Both the position numbers and the translations under genes were made by a program. Below, one piece after another: positions 1 through 9,143 of a stretch of DNA of 64,000 nt. The stretch spans positions 1 to 64,000 of the forward strand of contig NZ_AUAZ01000019.1 of NCBI RefSeq assembly GCF_000428985.1. The letters run 5' to 3'. The stretch is from Marinobacterium litorale DSM 23545 (GTDB lineage: Bacteria > Pseudomonadota > Gammaproteobacteria > Pseudomonadales > Balneatricaceae). Position 1 is the first letter of the stretch. The number at the start of each line of letters is the position of its first letter. The notes under the pieces are model-generated. The model searched no databases and was not told the DNA's origin. It worked only from the letters and a program-made list of their open reading frames with translations.

Positions 1-35
1 ACCCCAATTAAGGGGCACCAGATAGAGGCCGCACA

Positions 36-230
36 ATGAAATGGGAACGTATCCGAAATACCGTATGGCGGTCTGATCATGGCCATACCGTCATTAAATA
101 CAGAATGGCACAAGGGGTAATTGAATACCTGCTGTACGCACCTGGCGAACCGCGAGAGGGTGGAGACTATAGCTCTCACGGTAAACTGGCCGATGCGAAA
201 AATGCAGCACTTACGGGAGAAACGGCATGA
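36..230 (+). CDS. Small hypothetical protein of integrated element
   Basis: A 64-residue protein of no family I recognise. An AGAGG ribosome-binding site lies about 7 bases before the ATG, and its stop overlaps the next start by four bases (ATGA), so the two are translationally coupled. It sits in a short-gene cluster next to an integrase, as expected for accessory genes of a prophage or integrative element that continues to the left of the window. No membrane segment or signal peptide is visible. Function unknown. Confidence 0.6.
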   Translation: MKWERIRNTVWRSDHGHTVIKYRMAQGVIEYLLYAPGEPREGGDYSSHGKLADAKNAALTGETA

Positions 231-454
231 CTGAATTACGACCAACAACATGTAAAAACTGCGGTTCGCCGCACCTGGCTCCTGTAGACGGCGGCACCTG
301 TAGCTGCATGGGCGGATTGGCTGATGTAACGCCTGAGCAGTTTATTGATCGAGCAAAATCATGGGGCGGTTTCGTGGTTTATAACCCGGAGCGCGACCGG
401 TTTGTCGCAGCGCGTATCGATGAATTGCCTGGGTATTTACCGGGCGGTAAGTGA
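227..454 (+). CDS. Small cysteine-containing hypothetical protein
   Basis: A 75-residue protein with a CKNC pair near residue 9 and a CSC cluster near residue 25. This is a pattern compatible with a small zinc ribbon in the N-terminal half. The C-terminal half is polar and shows no known motif. It overlaps the gene before it by four bases and is followed 16 bases later by a helix-turn-helix gene, so the three probably form one operon of the integrated element. The zinc-binding idea is inference from cysteine spacing only. Confidence 0.55.
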   Translation: MTELRPTTCKNCGSPHLAPVDGGTCSCMGGLADVTPEQFIDRAKSWGGFVVYNPERDRFVAARIDELPGYLPGGK

Positions 455-470
455 AGATGAGGAGATAGAG

Positions 471-692
471 ATGACTGTACTAAACAAAAGCGGGAAGCTG
501 GCAGATGATCCGCTGCTGGATACCAAAGAAGCAGCCGCCATGCTTGACTGTACGCCGCGCACGTTAAATGAGTGGCGCAGAACTGGACGACATGGTGATG
601 ATCTGACCTACCTCAAGATCGGTCGAAATGTTCGGTATCGCAAATCCGTACTGCAGGCGTTTCTTGATAAGGCGCAGCGGTCCCATACGTGA
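471..692 (+). CDS. Helix-turn-helix protein, excisionase/AlpA-like
   Basis: A 73-residue DNA-binding protein of the MerR/excisionase-like helix-turn-helix class. The segment from about residue 15 carries the typical pattern of a DTKEAAAMLDCTPRTLNEW helix-turn-helix followed by a wing with YLKIGRNVRYRKS. I chose the ATG at 471 because a GAGGAG site precedes it; the frame is open further upstream without a good start. It is convergent with the integrase gene, with only six bases between the stops, a typical int/xis neighbourhood. Its likely role is recombination directionality or regulation of the element; this is inference from family and position. Confidence 0.75.
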   Translation: MTVLNKSGKLADDPLLDTKEAAAMLDCTPRTLNEWRRTGRHGDDLTYLKIGRNVRYRKSVLQAFLDKAQRSHT

Positions 693-698
693 CCGCGC

Positions 699-1985
699 CT
701 ACCCTCCTTGTAGTCTTGCTAGTAGCGCCACCCTTTCCTCTTCGCTCATCGCCTCCAAAAGGGCTCCAATCTTATCATCAGACTCTTTCCCCGTAGCCTT
801 GCCGGCCGCTCGGTTAATGGCAGCTATTGCTGTTTCGATACCGGCAAGGGTGGATGATGTGTCGAGATGCGCATAGGTTTTGGCGGTCACCTGTATATTT
901 TGGTGCCCGAGCGCCCTGGATATCTGCTGAAGTCCAACCCCCTCGTTAGCCTGCCAACTACCGAGCGTTCTGCGTAGGTCGTGGATAGTCAGACGCTCCT
1001 CCTTTTCCTCGGGCCTCAAGCCTGCCCGCTCAGTTACACGCATCCAAAAATCATACTTGTTTGATGGTATTGGGCTGTTCGCTTTGCGGACGGCCGGAAA
1101 GACAAATTTACCCTCCACTTCCTCACGTCTGCGTCTTAATATCGCAAGCGTATCCTCTGCCAGTGGCACAACATGCTGCCGTTTTCCCTTCATTTTCTTG
1201 GCTGGGATCGTCCAGATCCCTCTATCCAGCTCCAGTTCACTCCATTCCATTGCATACACATTCGCCTTGCGCTGCCCGGTAAATAAAAGCACCAGTGCTG
1301 CATCTTGATATAACTGTTTCTCCAGCATAAGGGATTCAAAGAGCGCTGTTACTTCATCCGGGCGTAAATAGCGTTCTCGACTCTTCGGCTTTCTCCGCTT
1401 AACACCCACTGTTGGTATGTCGACAGGCAGTTTTAATTCATCCCTTGCGAATTTATAAATCTGAGAAACGACGGTTATAAACTGATTATGAGTCACGGCA
1501 CCGTAATTTGATTCGCGTAGGTGCTTTGTAATGTCGTCAGCTGACAGGGCATCGAGTTTTTTCTTGCCAAATGCCGGACTTACATGGATCCGCCAAATGC
1601 CCTCGTAACACTCATACGTCCTACCACCAAGCTCATCAATACTCACCAGGTGCTCGATGTGATTCATCCACTGAGCGCCGATTTCGCCAACCTTGGCGTT
1701 CTGGTGCTGCTTCTCGCGCTCTGCCTGCTCAGGGTCAACACCGGCATTGAACGAAGCGGCCAGCTCAGTCGCTTTCTTTCTGGCTTGATCTATAGTCCAA
1801 TTCGGGAAGCGCCCGATCTTTCGTTCAATCAGGCCGAATGCTTTATGTCTGGCTCGATAATAGAATGTCTTGCTCCCGCTCGGCATGACTCGAACGGTCA
1901 GCGATGGAGTGCTGGTATCGGTGTAACGTATGCGGGATTCCGTCGACAGATCGTCCAGCCATCCCTTGGTAAATCTGTGCTTCAT
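699..1985 (-). CDS. Tyrosine recombinase / phage-type integrase
   Basis: A 428-residue site-specific tyrosine recombinase that would integrate and excise the element. The N-terminal arm-type domain (about residues 1-90) resembles the P4-integrase DUF4102 domain. The catalytic domain shows the expected residues: Arg in LLFTGQRKANVYAMEW, His-x-x-Arg in HDLRRTLGSW, and the nucleophile Tyr in LGHQNIQVTAKTYAHL. I placed the start at the ATG at 1985, which has a GGAG site seven bases upstream; an in-frame ATG at 2030 would add 15 unlikely residues rich in His and Pro. The gene points away from the flanking chromosomal gene gloA, so the attachment site probably lies just right of it. Confidence 0.93.
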   Translation of the reverse strand: MKHRFTKGWLDDLSTESRIRYTDTSTPSLTVRVMPSGSKTFYYRARHKAFGLIERKIGRFPNWTIDQARKKATELAASFNAGVDPEQAEREKQHQNAKVGEIGAQWMNHIEHLVSIDELGGRTYECYEGIWRIHVSPAFGKKKLDALSADDITKHLRESNYGAVTHNQFITVVSQIYKFARDELKLPVDIPTVGVKRRKPKSRERYLRPDEVTALFESLMLEKQLYQDAALVLLFTGQRKANVYAMEWSELELDRGIWTIPAKKMKGKRQHVVPLAEDTLAILRRRREEVEGKFVFPAVRKANSPIPSNKYDFWMRVTERAGLRPEEKEERLTIHDLRRTLGSWQANEGVGLQQISRALGHQNIQVTAKTYAHLDTSSTLAGIETAIAAINRAAGKATGKESDDKIGALLEAMSEEERVALLARLQGG

Positions 1986-2001
1986 GTAAGTCTCCGAGTG
2001 C

Positions 2002-2075
2002 CTGTGTGGGCTGCCCCACATGTGGCCCACAGGTTTCCCGCCTATGGCCCACAGTCGGCATTGTAGTGCATTGTA
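2002..2075. repeat. Cluster of short inverted and direct repeats by the integrase start
   Basis: Upstream of the integrase are TGTGGCCCACAGG (2021-2033) and TATGGCCCACAG (2043-2054), a TGTGGG/CCCACA inverted pair at 2004-2020, and the direct repeat GCATTGTA at 2058-2065 and 2068-2075. Such short repeats next to an integrase are typical of recombinase arm-binding sites or of autoregulatory sites. The exact attachment core cannot be identified because the other end of the element is outside the window. Confidence 0.4.
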
Positions 2076-2259
2076 TTCGGTGACACATCATGAAACGATC
2101 AAGTTTAGGTAAGTCTTTGATGCTAAAGATTTAAATGTGCTAGAAGGGATTCAGTGTTTCTTGATTGGACTTCACGATCTGGAATTAACCATTGTAGACT
2201 TGTCCGGGCAAGAGCGAGATCAACACTTAGCACTATTTGTATTTTTGAGGCCATTCACT

Positions 2260-2652
2260 ATGCGTATTCTCCATACCATGATCCGCGTTTCTGATCTGCA
2301 AAAATCCCTCTCTTTTTATACCGATGTACTGGGGATGAAGCTTCTGCGCCGCAAGGACTACCCAGAGGGAAAATTCACCCTCGCTTTCGTCGGGTTTGGC
2401 GAAGAATCCGAGCAGGCGGTGCTGGAACTGACCCACAACTGGGACACCGACAGCTACGACCTCGGTGACGGCTACGGTCATGTGGCCATTGAGGTGGAGG
2501 ATGTCTATGCCGCCTGTGATGCAATAAAGGCCAAGGGCGGCGAAGTCGTCCGCGAAGCGGGCCCGATGAAACATGGCAGCAGCATTCTGGCGTTTGTAAA
2601 AGATCCCGACGGCTACATGATCGAGCTGCTGAGCCCGTCACGTAAGGACTGA
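2260..2652 (+). CDS. gloA: Lactoylglutathione lyase (glyoxalase I)
   Basis: A 130-residue cytosolic metalloenzyme converting the hemithioacetal of methylglyoxal and glutathione to S-lactoylglutathione. The N-terminus MRILHTMIRVSDLQKSLSFY and the C-terminal metal-ligand region around VKDPDGYMIELL are characteristic of bacterial nickel-type GloA. Length is close to the E. coli enzyme (135 residues). The start at 2260 begins the conserved sequence; an upstream in-frame ATG at 2137 would add 41 residues without family similarity. It is the first chromosomal gene after the integrated element and stands alone. Confidence 0.95.
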   Translation: MRILHTMIRVSDLQKSLSFYTDVLGMKLLRRKDYPEGKFTLAFVGFGEESEQAVLELTHNWDTDSYDLGDGYGHVAIEVEDVYAACDAIKAKGGEVVREAGPMKHGSSILAFVKDPDGYMIELLSPSRKD

Positions 2653-2868
2653 TGGCGGCACACCGTTACTGCGGGCGCGTAAAGCGGGCTGCGCGACAGC
2701 AGTTTTTCCGGTACAATTCACCGCCAATATTAGAAAAACCTGAACTTCTGCCGTCCGATAATCCACGTCTCGGCGTGTGTCGTGCGGCAGCCCGTGTGTA
2801 GCCGAAACTCTACCGGAGGATCCAGCACCGGATCCTGACAGTCAGTCATTACGCAAGGCACCTGTTTG

Positions 2869-3675
2869 ATGAAAAAACTAGCACTTTTAACCACAGCCGG
2901 GTTGCTGTTGAGCTTTCAGGTCGAAATCGCCTCCGCCGCTTCAATCAGCGCAGCGCAACGTGCGATGGACGCCAAGGACTACGCCGAAGCTCTGAACGAG
3001 CTGACGCCGCTGGCCAAAGAGGGTGATCCCACCGCACTCAATATGCTTGGCAAGCTTTATGAAAACGGCTGGGGCGTCGAGGCTGATCCCCAGCAGGCAC
3101 AGCGCTATTACGAGCAGGGCGCGCGCCAGGGTAATCTGGAGAGCGTCAATAACCTGCGCAGCCTGAAGAACAAGGCCTACAAGGCGGAATTCGACCAGAT
3201 TCTGCCGGACGCCCAGGCGGGTAATGCCAGCGCACAAAACCGCGTCGGTGAGATGTACGAATTCGGTCAAGGGGTCGATCGTGATACCGACATGGCGTTC
3301 GACTGGTATCAAAAAGCCGCCGAGCAGGGCAATGTAACTGCATGGCATAACCTGGGACGCAGCTACAACTTCGGTAATGGTGTGGCCCAGGACTACGACA
3401 AGGCCGAAGAGTGGTACCGGAAAGCAGCGATGCAGGGACACCAGCAAGCGATGTTCTTTCTGGGCACACTCTATGCCACTGATCATGGCGCAGACTCCAG
3501 CCACGATTCTGACGTTATTGCCTATGCCTGGCTCAGCAACGTGGCTCAACAGGGCGATTCCACCGCTCGCGCTATCGAGTCGCGCCTGAAAATGAAGCTG
3601 ACCGACGCGCAACTGACCGAGGCGCAGAACCTGGCTGAAGAATACAAGGCCGAGTACGTCACACCGTTTAACTAA
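2869..3675 (+). CDS. Secreted Sel1-like repeat protein
   Basis: A 268-residue protein with a signal peptide (MKKLALLTTAGLLLSF, Ala-rich cleavage region) followed by Sel1-like tetratricopeptide repeats. Repeats can be seen around residues 30-100 (LNMLGKLYENGWGVEADPQQ) and 125-210 (VGEMYEFGQGVDRD, LGRSYNFGNGVAQDY, LGTLYA). Sel1 proteins act as protein-protein scaffolds, here in the periplasm; no specific partner is evident. The ATG at 2869 is preferred to a TTG at 2866, with AAGG about ten bases upstream. A 7-base-pair GC hairpin at 3686-3702 follows the stop but lacks a T-run. Confidence 0.88.
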   Translation: MKKLALLTTAGLLLSFQVEIASAASISAAQRAMDAKDYAEALNELTPLAKEGDPTALNMLGKLYENGWGVEADPQQAQRYYEQGARQGNLESVNNLRSLKNKAYKAEFDQILPDAQAGNASAQNRVGEMYEFGQGVDRDTDMAFDWYQKAAEQGNVTAWHNLGRSYNFGNGVAQDYDKAEEWYRKAAMQGHQQAMFFLGTLYATDHGADSSHDSDVIAYAWLSNVAQQGDSTARAIESRLKMKLTDAQLTEAQNLAEEYKAEYVTPFN

Positions 3676-3729
3676 AACCCGAGTACCGGGGCACCGCCCC
3701 GGCCTCACTGCCTACAGGCTACCCAAGGC

Positions 3730-4203
3730 ATGCAACGCCCTTTTCGCGATACGCCCCCTGACCTCAAACCTGCCACCCTGGGCAAGCGCCTGCTGGCTAT
3801 GGTCTACGACGGGCTGATCCTGGTATCTATCTGGATTGGCGTGGCCATTATATCAACGGCGATTAATCAGGGCGGCGTCACCTCGCCGATGGGCCGGGCT
3901 GCCATGCAATCCGCCCAGTTCTGTTTCAGCTTTCTGTTCTTCGGTTACTTCTGGACCCGCAATGGTCAAACTCTGGGCATGCAGGCCTGGCGCCTGCGGG
4001 CCCAGACCTTTGATGGCCAACGCATGAGCTGGACCCAGGCACTGATCCGTTTTCTCGGTGCCATTGTGTCATGGATCCCAGCAGGCCTCGGCTATATCTG
4101 GATGCTCTTTGGCGATGAACGCCTGACCTGGCATGACCGCTGGTCAGAGACACTGATCGTCAGTATGCCGAAGCAGCCGCGAAAAAAGGGCGTAAAAAAA
4201 TAG
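3730..4203 (+). CDS. RDD-family membrane protein
   Basis: A 157-residue inner-membrane protein of the RDD family. It has the RLLAMVYDGLIL start of the first membrane helix, a second helix around SAQFCFSFLFFGYFW, the TLGMQAWRLR stretch typical of RDD proteins, and a third helix near the C-terminus before a basic tail. Some RDD proteins have been linked to ion or proton exchange, but the function here is unknown. It lies 54 bases after the Sel1 gene and may be cotranscribed with it. Confidence 0.85.
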   Translation: MQRPFRDTPPDLKPATLGKRLLAMVYDGLILVSIWIGVAIISTAINQGGVTSPMGRAAMQSAQFCFSFLFFGYFWTRNGQTLGMQAWRLRAQTFDGQRMSWTQALIRFLGAIVSWIPAGLGYIWMLFGDERLTWHDRWSETLIVSMPKQPRKKGVKK

Positions 4204-4238
4204 GTGACGGAGTTTACCTGCGCGCTCAGTCTCGGCTA

Positions 4239-5378
4239 ATGTTGACCCAAAAGCCAGTTTGCCTGACCGCCATGTCCTCACACGATAACCGCGCTACTTT
4301 GCTGATTGTCGATGATGAACCGATCAACATCGCCGTACTTTCAGATATCCTTAAACATCAGTACCGAATCCTGGTTGCTCGCGATGGTGCGCAGGCGCTT
4401 GCCCGGGCAGGTGGAAACGTAATACCTGATCTGGTCCTGCTCGATATCATGATGCCGGACATGGACGGCCTGGAAGTCTGCCGGCAGCTCAAGTCCAACC
4501 CCGCCACGGCCGATATCCCGGTCATTTTCGTCACTGCCATGAGCCAGGATGTGGATGAATCCGCCGGTTTTGCCGCAGGCGCTGTCGACTATGTCACCAA
4601 GCCGGTTCGCCCTGCTATTGTCTTGGCCCGGGTCAAGGCGCAACTGGAGCTCCAGTGGCACCGCAAACAACTGGCAGAACAGAACCAGACCCTGGACCGC
4701 CTCGTCAGAGAGCGTACGGCCGAGGTTGCCAACACCCAGCAGGTCACCATCCTCGCCATGGCCACACTGGCCGAAACACGGGACAACGAAACCGGTAACC
4801 ATATTCGTCGCACCCAGTTCTATGTCAAGGCGCTGGCAGAACAACTGCGCCGACAGGGCGAATACCCCGAGCTCACCGACGACAATATCGAACTACTCTA
4901 CCGCTCTGCCCCCCTGCACGACATTGGCAAGGTCGGCATTCCGGACAGCATACTTCTCAAGCCCGGCAAGCTCGATGAACAGGAGTTCGAGATTATGAAA
5001 ACCCACGCCGAGCTGGGAGGTGCCGCCATCGAGGAGGCGGAAAAGGCACTGGGTGACAGCGAAACCTCATTCCTGCGTTACGCGCGCCAGATTGCGCACT
5101 GCCATCACGAGAAATGGGACGGCTCCGGCTACCCACAGGGGCTCGCCGGTGAGGCGATCCCGTTGGCCGGGCGCCTGATGGCTCTGGCCGATGTGTACGA
5201 CGCATTGATTTCAAAGCGTGTTTACAAAGCCCCGTTTAGCCACGAGCAGGCTAAAGAGTTGCTTATCAAAGGACGGGCACAGCATTTTGACCCGGCTGTG
5301 GTTGATGCGTTTCTGGCCATCGAGACAACCTTCGTCGAGATCGCCGCGCGTTATTCCGATAGCGAAACCGCCCAATAA
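4239..5378 (+). CDS. REC-HD-GYP response regulator (c-di-GMP phosphodiesterase)
   Basis: A 379-residue two-domain response regulator of the RpfG type. The receiver domain (about residues 20-135) has the phospho-acceptor Asp in DLVLLDIMMPDMDG. A linking helix leads to an HD-GYP domain (about residues 175-370) with HDIGKVGIPD and HHEKWDGSGYPQGL, so the metal and GYP residues are intact and hydrolysis of c-di-GMP is expected. Located 21 bases before an H-NOX gene and followed by its kinase, it is the probable output of NO signalling (compare HnoD-type regulators of Shewanella and Vibrio). Start is uncertain: the ATG at 4272 is equally possible, and neither has a clear ribosome-binding site. Confidence 0.93.
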   Translation: MLTQKPVCLTAMSSHDNRATLLIVDDEPINIAVLSDILKHQYRILVARDGAQALARAGGNVIPDLVLLDIMMPDMDGLEVCRQLKSNPATADIPVIFVTAMSQDVDESAGFAAGAVDYVTKPVRPAIVLARVKAQLELQWHRKQLAEQNQTLDRLVRERTAEVANTQQVTILAMATLAETRDNETGNHIRRTQFYVKALAEQLRRQGEYPELTDDNIELLYRSAPLHDIGKVGIPDSILLKPGKLDEQEFEIMKTHAELGGAAIEEAEKALGDSETSFLRYARQIAHCHHEKWDGSGYPQGLAGEAIPLAGRLMALADVYDALISKRVYKAPFSHEQAKELLIKGRAQHFDPAVVDAFLAIETTFVEIAARYSDSETAQ

Positions 5379-5399
5379 ACAGCACAACCGGAGGCAGCC

Positions 5400-5945
5400 A
5401 TGTTAGGTGTCGTCTATACCAGCTTCATCGAGATGGTGGAGCAGCAGTTTTCCCCGGATACCGCCGACGATTTACTCGATAACCCAGCGCTCAAATATGA
5501 CGGCGTTTATACCGCGGTTGGGTCCTATGATCACAACGATATGATTCGTATGGTGGTGCACCTGAGCGAATTGACCGGTATCCCGGTGGATGACCTGGTG
5601 CAGGCGTTCGGCGAATACCTGTTTCACCAGCTGGCTGAACGTTATCCCGCTGTACTGGAAGCACGCACAGGCTTTCTCGACTTTCTTGAAGTTATTGAGA
5701 CCAGCGTACATACGCAGGTCCGCAAGCTCTATCCCAACGCCGAGTTGCCGCAGTTTGATACCGTCAGACATGACCCGAACAGCCTGACCATGCATTACGC
5801 TTCACGGCGACCTTTCGTTAATCTGGCACTGGGACTGATCCAGGGTTGCTCTGCGTACTACAAACAGCCCTATGAGATTGACGTGGAGCGCTCCACCGAG
5901 GGCGAGCTGAACAAAGCAAGTTTTCATATTCGGACCACTTCATGA
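5400..5945 (+). CDS. H-NOX haem nitric-oxide sensor
   Basis: A 181-residue cytosolic haem protein of the H-NOX family. The proximal haem ligand is His104 (in IETSVHTQVRKLYP), and the propionate-binding YxSxR motif is Tyr133-Ser135-Arg137 (MHYASRRPF). The length and the MLGVVYTSFIEMVEQ start match standalone bacterial H-NOX proteins. NO binding normally alters the activity of a partner histidine kinase; the next gene, overlapping by four bases, is a hybrid histidine kinase. A GGAGG site just before the ATG supports the start. Confidence 0.95.
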   Translation: MLGVVYTSFIEMVEQQFSPDTADDLLDNPALKYDGVYTAVGSYDHNDMIRMVVHLSELTGIPVDDLVQAFGEYLFHQLAERYPAVLEARTGFLDFLEVIETSVHTQVRKLYPNAELPQFDTVRHDPNSLTMHYASRRPFVNLALGLIQGCSAYYKQPYEIDVERSTEGELNKASFHIRTTS

Positions 5946-8900
5946 CGGACGAGGCGCGCTGGCAACGCCGGTTGGAGCGTGAGCGTGCCGCTCGCAAGGC
6001 GGCTGAGGAGCTGCTGGAGGCCAAAGCCTCGGAGCTGTTTCGCGCTAACCAACAACTGGAGCGTGAACAACACCAGCTTAAAACCCTGATTGGCAAGGTC
6101 GAACGCACCATTAACCAGCTACTTCAAGAGGCCGATACCCCGCTTCCCAAAACTGAAGTCAGCACCGCTGAACTCCCCGACCTCCTCGCCGGATTAATCA
6201 ACGACAACGCCCGGACTCAACGCCTGCTGGAGCGGCAAAAGTTCGCGTTGGACCAGCACGCCATCGTCAGCATCAGCGATCTTAGCGGCCGAATCACCTA
6301 TGTTAACCCGCGTTTTTGCTCGATTTCAGGGTACGACAAGGATGAGATCATCGGTAAAACCTATGAACTGATCCGGTCCGACTACCATCCAGCGGCTTAT
6401 TTTGAGGGGATGGAGGCACTCACCCGGGCCGGACGTGTCTGGAGCGGGGAGATACACTCGCGGGCGAAGGATGGCAGCACGTTCTGGGTCGCCGCGACGA
6501 TCGTTCCGATTCTGGATGAAAACGACCGTCCGGTGGAATTCATCTCCATACAGACCGACCTGACCGCGCAGAAGGCTCTCGAGCAGGAGTTCGAGCACGA
6601 AAAGAACTTTCTCAACAGCCTGACCGACAGCATGGACGAGGGGGTCTATGTCATCAACGCCGTGGGCCAGTGCCTGTTCGTCAACCAGTCCGCCGCACAG
6701 CTACTCGGACGCGAACGCGAGACGCTGTTGGGCACCGATTTCCACGGCGCGGTAATGAAAGAGTTCGACCAGCAGTTTGATGATCCTATTCTGATGGCTG
6801 TCATGCTTGATGAGCGGGTTGAAACCGATCAGTTTGAGTTTCAGCGGCCGGACGGTTCCTCGTTTCCAGTCAACATCAGAGCACGCTCACTGACCATTGA
6901 AGGGGAATACAGCAGCGCGGTCTGCGTGTTCCGCGACATAACAGCCAGCCGTCAACTGGAGGAAGCCCGGGCACAGGCCGTACGCCAGGCCCAGCAGAGC
7001 GCCATGGCCAAGTCTAATTTCCTGGCCAACATGAGCCATGAAATCCGCACCCCCATGAACGCAGTGGTCGGCTTGAGTCACCTGTTGATGCAAACCGAAC
7101 TGGATCCTCGTCAACGCGACTACACATCCAAAATTCAGCGCTCTGCCCGCAACCTGCTGGGCATCATCAACGATATTCTGGACTTCTCCAAGATCGACTC
7201 CGGCAACCTCCACCTGGAAGCGGTCCCGTTCGATCTGGATGAGATCCTGGAAGATGTTTACAACGTCAATCAGGTGAAAGCGGATGAGAAGAAACTCAGT
7301 TTTGTTGTCGAGAACACTGCGTTGCTCAGCAGGAGCCTGATCGGAGACCCGCTGAGAATCCGCCAGGTACTGGTTAACCTGACCAGCAATGCAATCAAAT
7401 TTACCGCCTCAGGGTCGGTGACGATTCAGGTCTCAACCGCACTTGTCGATCACGAGCGGGTTGACCTGCGGATCGATGTTAGAGACACGGGAATCGGGAT
7501 AGCACCGGATAAAATAGGGCTGCTCGGCATCCCCTTTTCCCAGGCGGACAGCTCAACCACCCGACGTTTCGGGGGAACCGGTCTGGGCCTCTCGATCTGT
7601 TTCCAGATAGCCCAAATGATGGGCGGGACGCTGTCCGTGGAAAGCGTGCCCGGCCAGGGAAGCTGCTTCAGTTTCAAGGTTCCGTTGCCGCGATCGGAGT
7701 CCACTCCGGCCGTTTATGAACTGCCCGCTGTACGGGTCATCGACCCGCAGCATCGTCTGACCCGGTTATGCCATTCGTTCAACACCGATTGCCAGCGCCT
7801 CGAGGTTGACACGCTACAGTCACTGAGCGAACTGGAAGGCTCTGATCCCGTACTGATCGATCTCTTCGCAGTGACACACCTTTCAGTATCCGAATGGGCA
7901 CAGGTGGTTTCCCAAATCGGAACACCGTTAATTTTTTTCTGCTCCACGCGCCTCTCGGAAAAGCTGAGTCGTAAGCTTCCTGAACATGAAGTCGAGTACT
8001 GCCATCTCTTCACCCTGAGAGCACTGACGGCCGCGCTCAGTAAAGAAACACCACTGCTGAAGGAGCGGACGCCCTTACCCCTTCAGCGCGGCAATGTCCT
8101 GCTGGTGGAAGACAATGAGATCAATACCGAGGTGGCCACCCGGATGCTTGAGGCGGAGGGGTTTAGAGTCACACACGCCGCATCCGGTGAGCAGGCGCTG
8201 TCTCTCCCGCCCGGGACCCGTTTTGACCTGGTGCTGATGGATATCCAGATGCCCGGGCTGGATGGTTACGAAACCACTGAAAAGCTGCGTGCTCAACCGT
8301 TGTTCGCGAGCGTCCCCATTATCGCGCTTACCGCCCACGCCATGGCCAGTGATCGTGATCGAGCACTGAAATCGGGTATGAATGACTACCTGACCAAACC
8401 GATCGATCCCGAACGCCTGCACAACTGCATCACCCGCTGGTCAGACATCCCCCATACCCGCCCTGCCTCAGCACCGGAGCCACCAGTACCCCACCCACCC
8501 TCAACGCTGAGTGTTTTCAACCGTGAGCAAGCCCTGCGCCACCTTAACGGCGATACCGAACTGCTCGACCGTCTCGCGCATAGATTCGCACAAGGGCATG
8601 AGCACGATAGCCGGCTCATTCAGCAGAGCATTGAGCAGGGAGGCTATGCAGACGCCCTGCGCCTGAGTCATACCTTAAAGGGTATCGCACAAACGCTTGG
8701 CCTTGAGGAGTTGGCGACCGCCAGCCGTGCCTGCGAATCCGCCCTGCAGACAGGCGACCATCAAGCGGCCCGCGCTCTGAGCGTTTTGATTGAACTTGCG
8801 TTAAACAGCGCCCTGACTGCGTTGGCATCCTCATCGCTGCCGACGACGCCGGTCCAAAACCCTGGCCCCACCAACAGCCCAGCTGCTACCGGAGAGCATG

Positions 8901-9133
8901 TAAACAACGGCGAAGCAGCAGAGCGTGCCAGGACGTTACTGAAGGCACTGATTCCGCTACTGGAAGAGGGTGACTTCGAGTCGCTCGGCACCGCGCAGGC
9001 GTTGCTGGAAGTTATCCATGATGAAGATATACAGGAGCTGGCACAGGAGCTGGTTGCGCAGACCGATGCGTTTGACTTCGAAACCGCGCTGGACACCGCT
9101 CGTCAGTTACAGGAACGACTGACAAACGCCTGA
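5942..9133 (+). CDS. PAS hybrid histidine kinase with receiver and HPt domains (H-NOX partner)
   Basis: A 1063-residue cytosolic hybrid sensor kinase. In order: N-terminal coiled coil (about 5-60), two PAS domains (about 105-225 and 228-345), HisKA with phospho-acceptor His366 in NMSHEIRTPMNAVVGL, an ATPase domain with NLTSNAIKFT, DTGIGIAP and GGTGLGLSI, a degenerate receiver-like stretch (about 600-700), a receiver with Asp767 (LVLMDIQMPG), and an HPt domain with His910 (LRLSHTLKGIAQTLG). No membrane helix is seen, consistent with a cytosolic partner such as H-NOX, whose gene overlaps by four bases. The likely flow is H-NOX to kinase to the REC-HD-GYP protein, lowering c-di-GMP in response to NO. 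Confidence 0.93.
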   Translation: MTDEARWQRRLERERAARKAAEELLEAKASELFRANQQLEREQHQLKTLIGKVERTINQLLQEADTPLPKTEVSTAELPDLLAGLINDNARTQRLLERQKFALDQHAIVSISDLSGRITYVNPRFCSISGYDKDEIIGKTYELIRSDYHPAAYFEGMEALTRAGRVWSGEIHSRAKDGSTFWVAATIVPILDENDRPVEFISIQTDLTAQKALEQEFEHEKNFLNSLTDSMDEGVYVINAVGQCLFVNQSAAQLLGRERETLLGTDFHGAVMKEFDQQFDDPILMAVMLDERVETDQFEFQRPDGSSFPVNIRARSLTIEGEYSSAVCVFRDITASRQLEEARAQAVRQAQQSAMAKSNFLANMSHEIRTPMNAVVGLSHLLMQTELDPRQRDYTSKIQRSARNLLGIINDILDFSKIDSGNLHLEAVPFDLDEILEDVYNVNQVKADEKKLSFVVENTALLSRSLIGDPLRIRQVLVNLTSNAIKFTASGSVTIQVSTALVDHERVDLRIDVRDTGIGIAPDKIGLLGIPFSQADSSTTRRFGGTGLGLSICFQIAQMMGGTLSVESVPGQGSCFSFKVPLPRSESTPAVYELPAVRVIDPQHRLTRLCHSFNTDCQRLEVDTLQSLSELEGSDPVLIDLFAVTHLSVSEWAQVVSQIGTPLIFFCSTRLSEKLSRKLPEHEVEYCHLFTLRALTAALSKETPLLKERTPLPLQRGNVLLVEDNEINTEVATRMLEAEGFRVTHAASGEQALSLPPGTRFDLVLMDIQMPGLDGYETTEKLRAQPLFASVPIIALTAHAMASDRDRALKSGMNDYLTKPIDPERLHNCITRWSDIPHTRPASAPEPPVPHPPSTLSVFNREQALRHLNGDTELLDRLAHRFAQGHEHDSRLIQQSIEQGGYADALRLSHTLKGIAQTLGLEELATASRACESALQTGDHQAARALSVLIELALNSALTALASSSLPTTPVQNPGPTNSPAATGEHVNNGEAAERARTLLKALIPLLEEGDFESLGTAQALLEVIHDEDIQELAQELVAQTDAFDFETALDTARQLQERLTNA

Positions 9134-9143
9134 CAAACGCAGC

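Noticed and set aside
3686-3702. CCGGGGC/GCCCCGG hairpin after the Sel1 gene
   Set aside because: No T-run; mentioned only in the gene entry.
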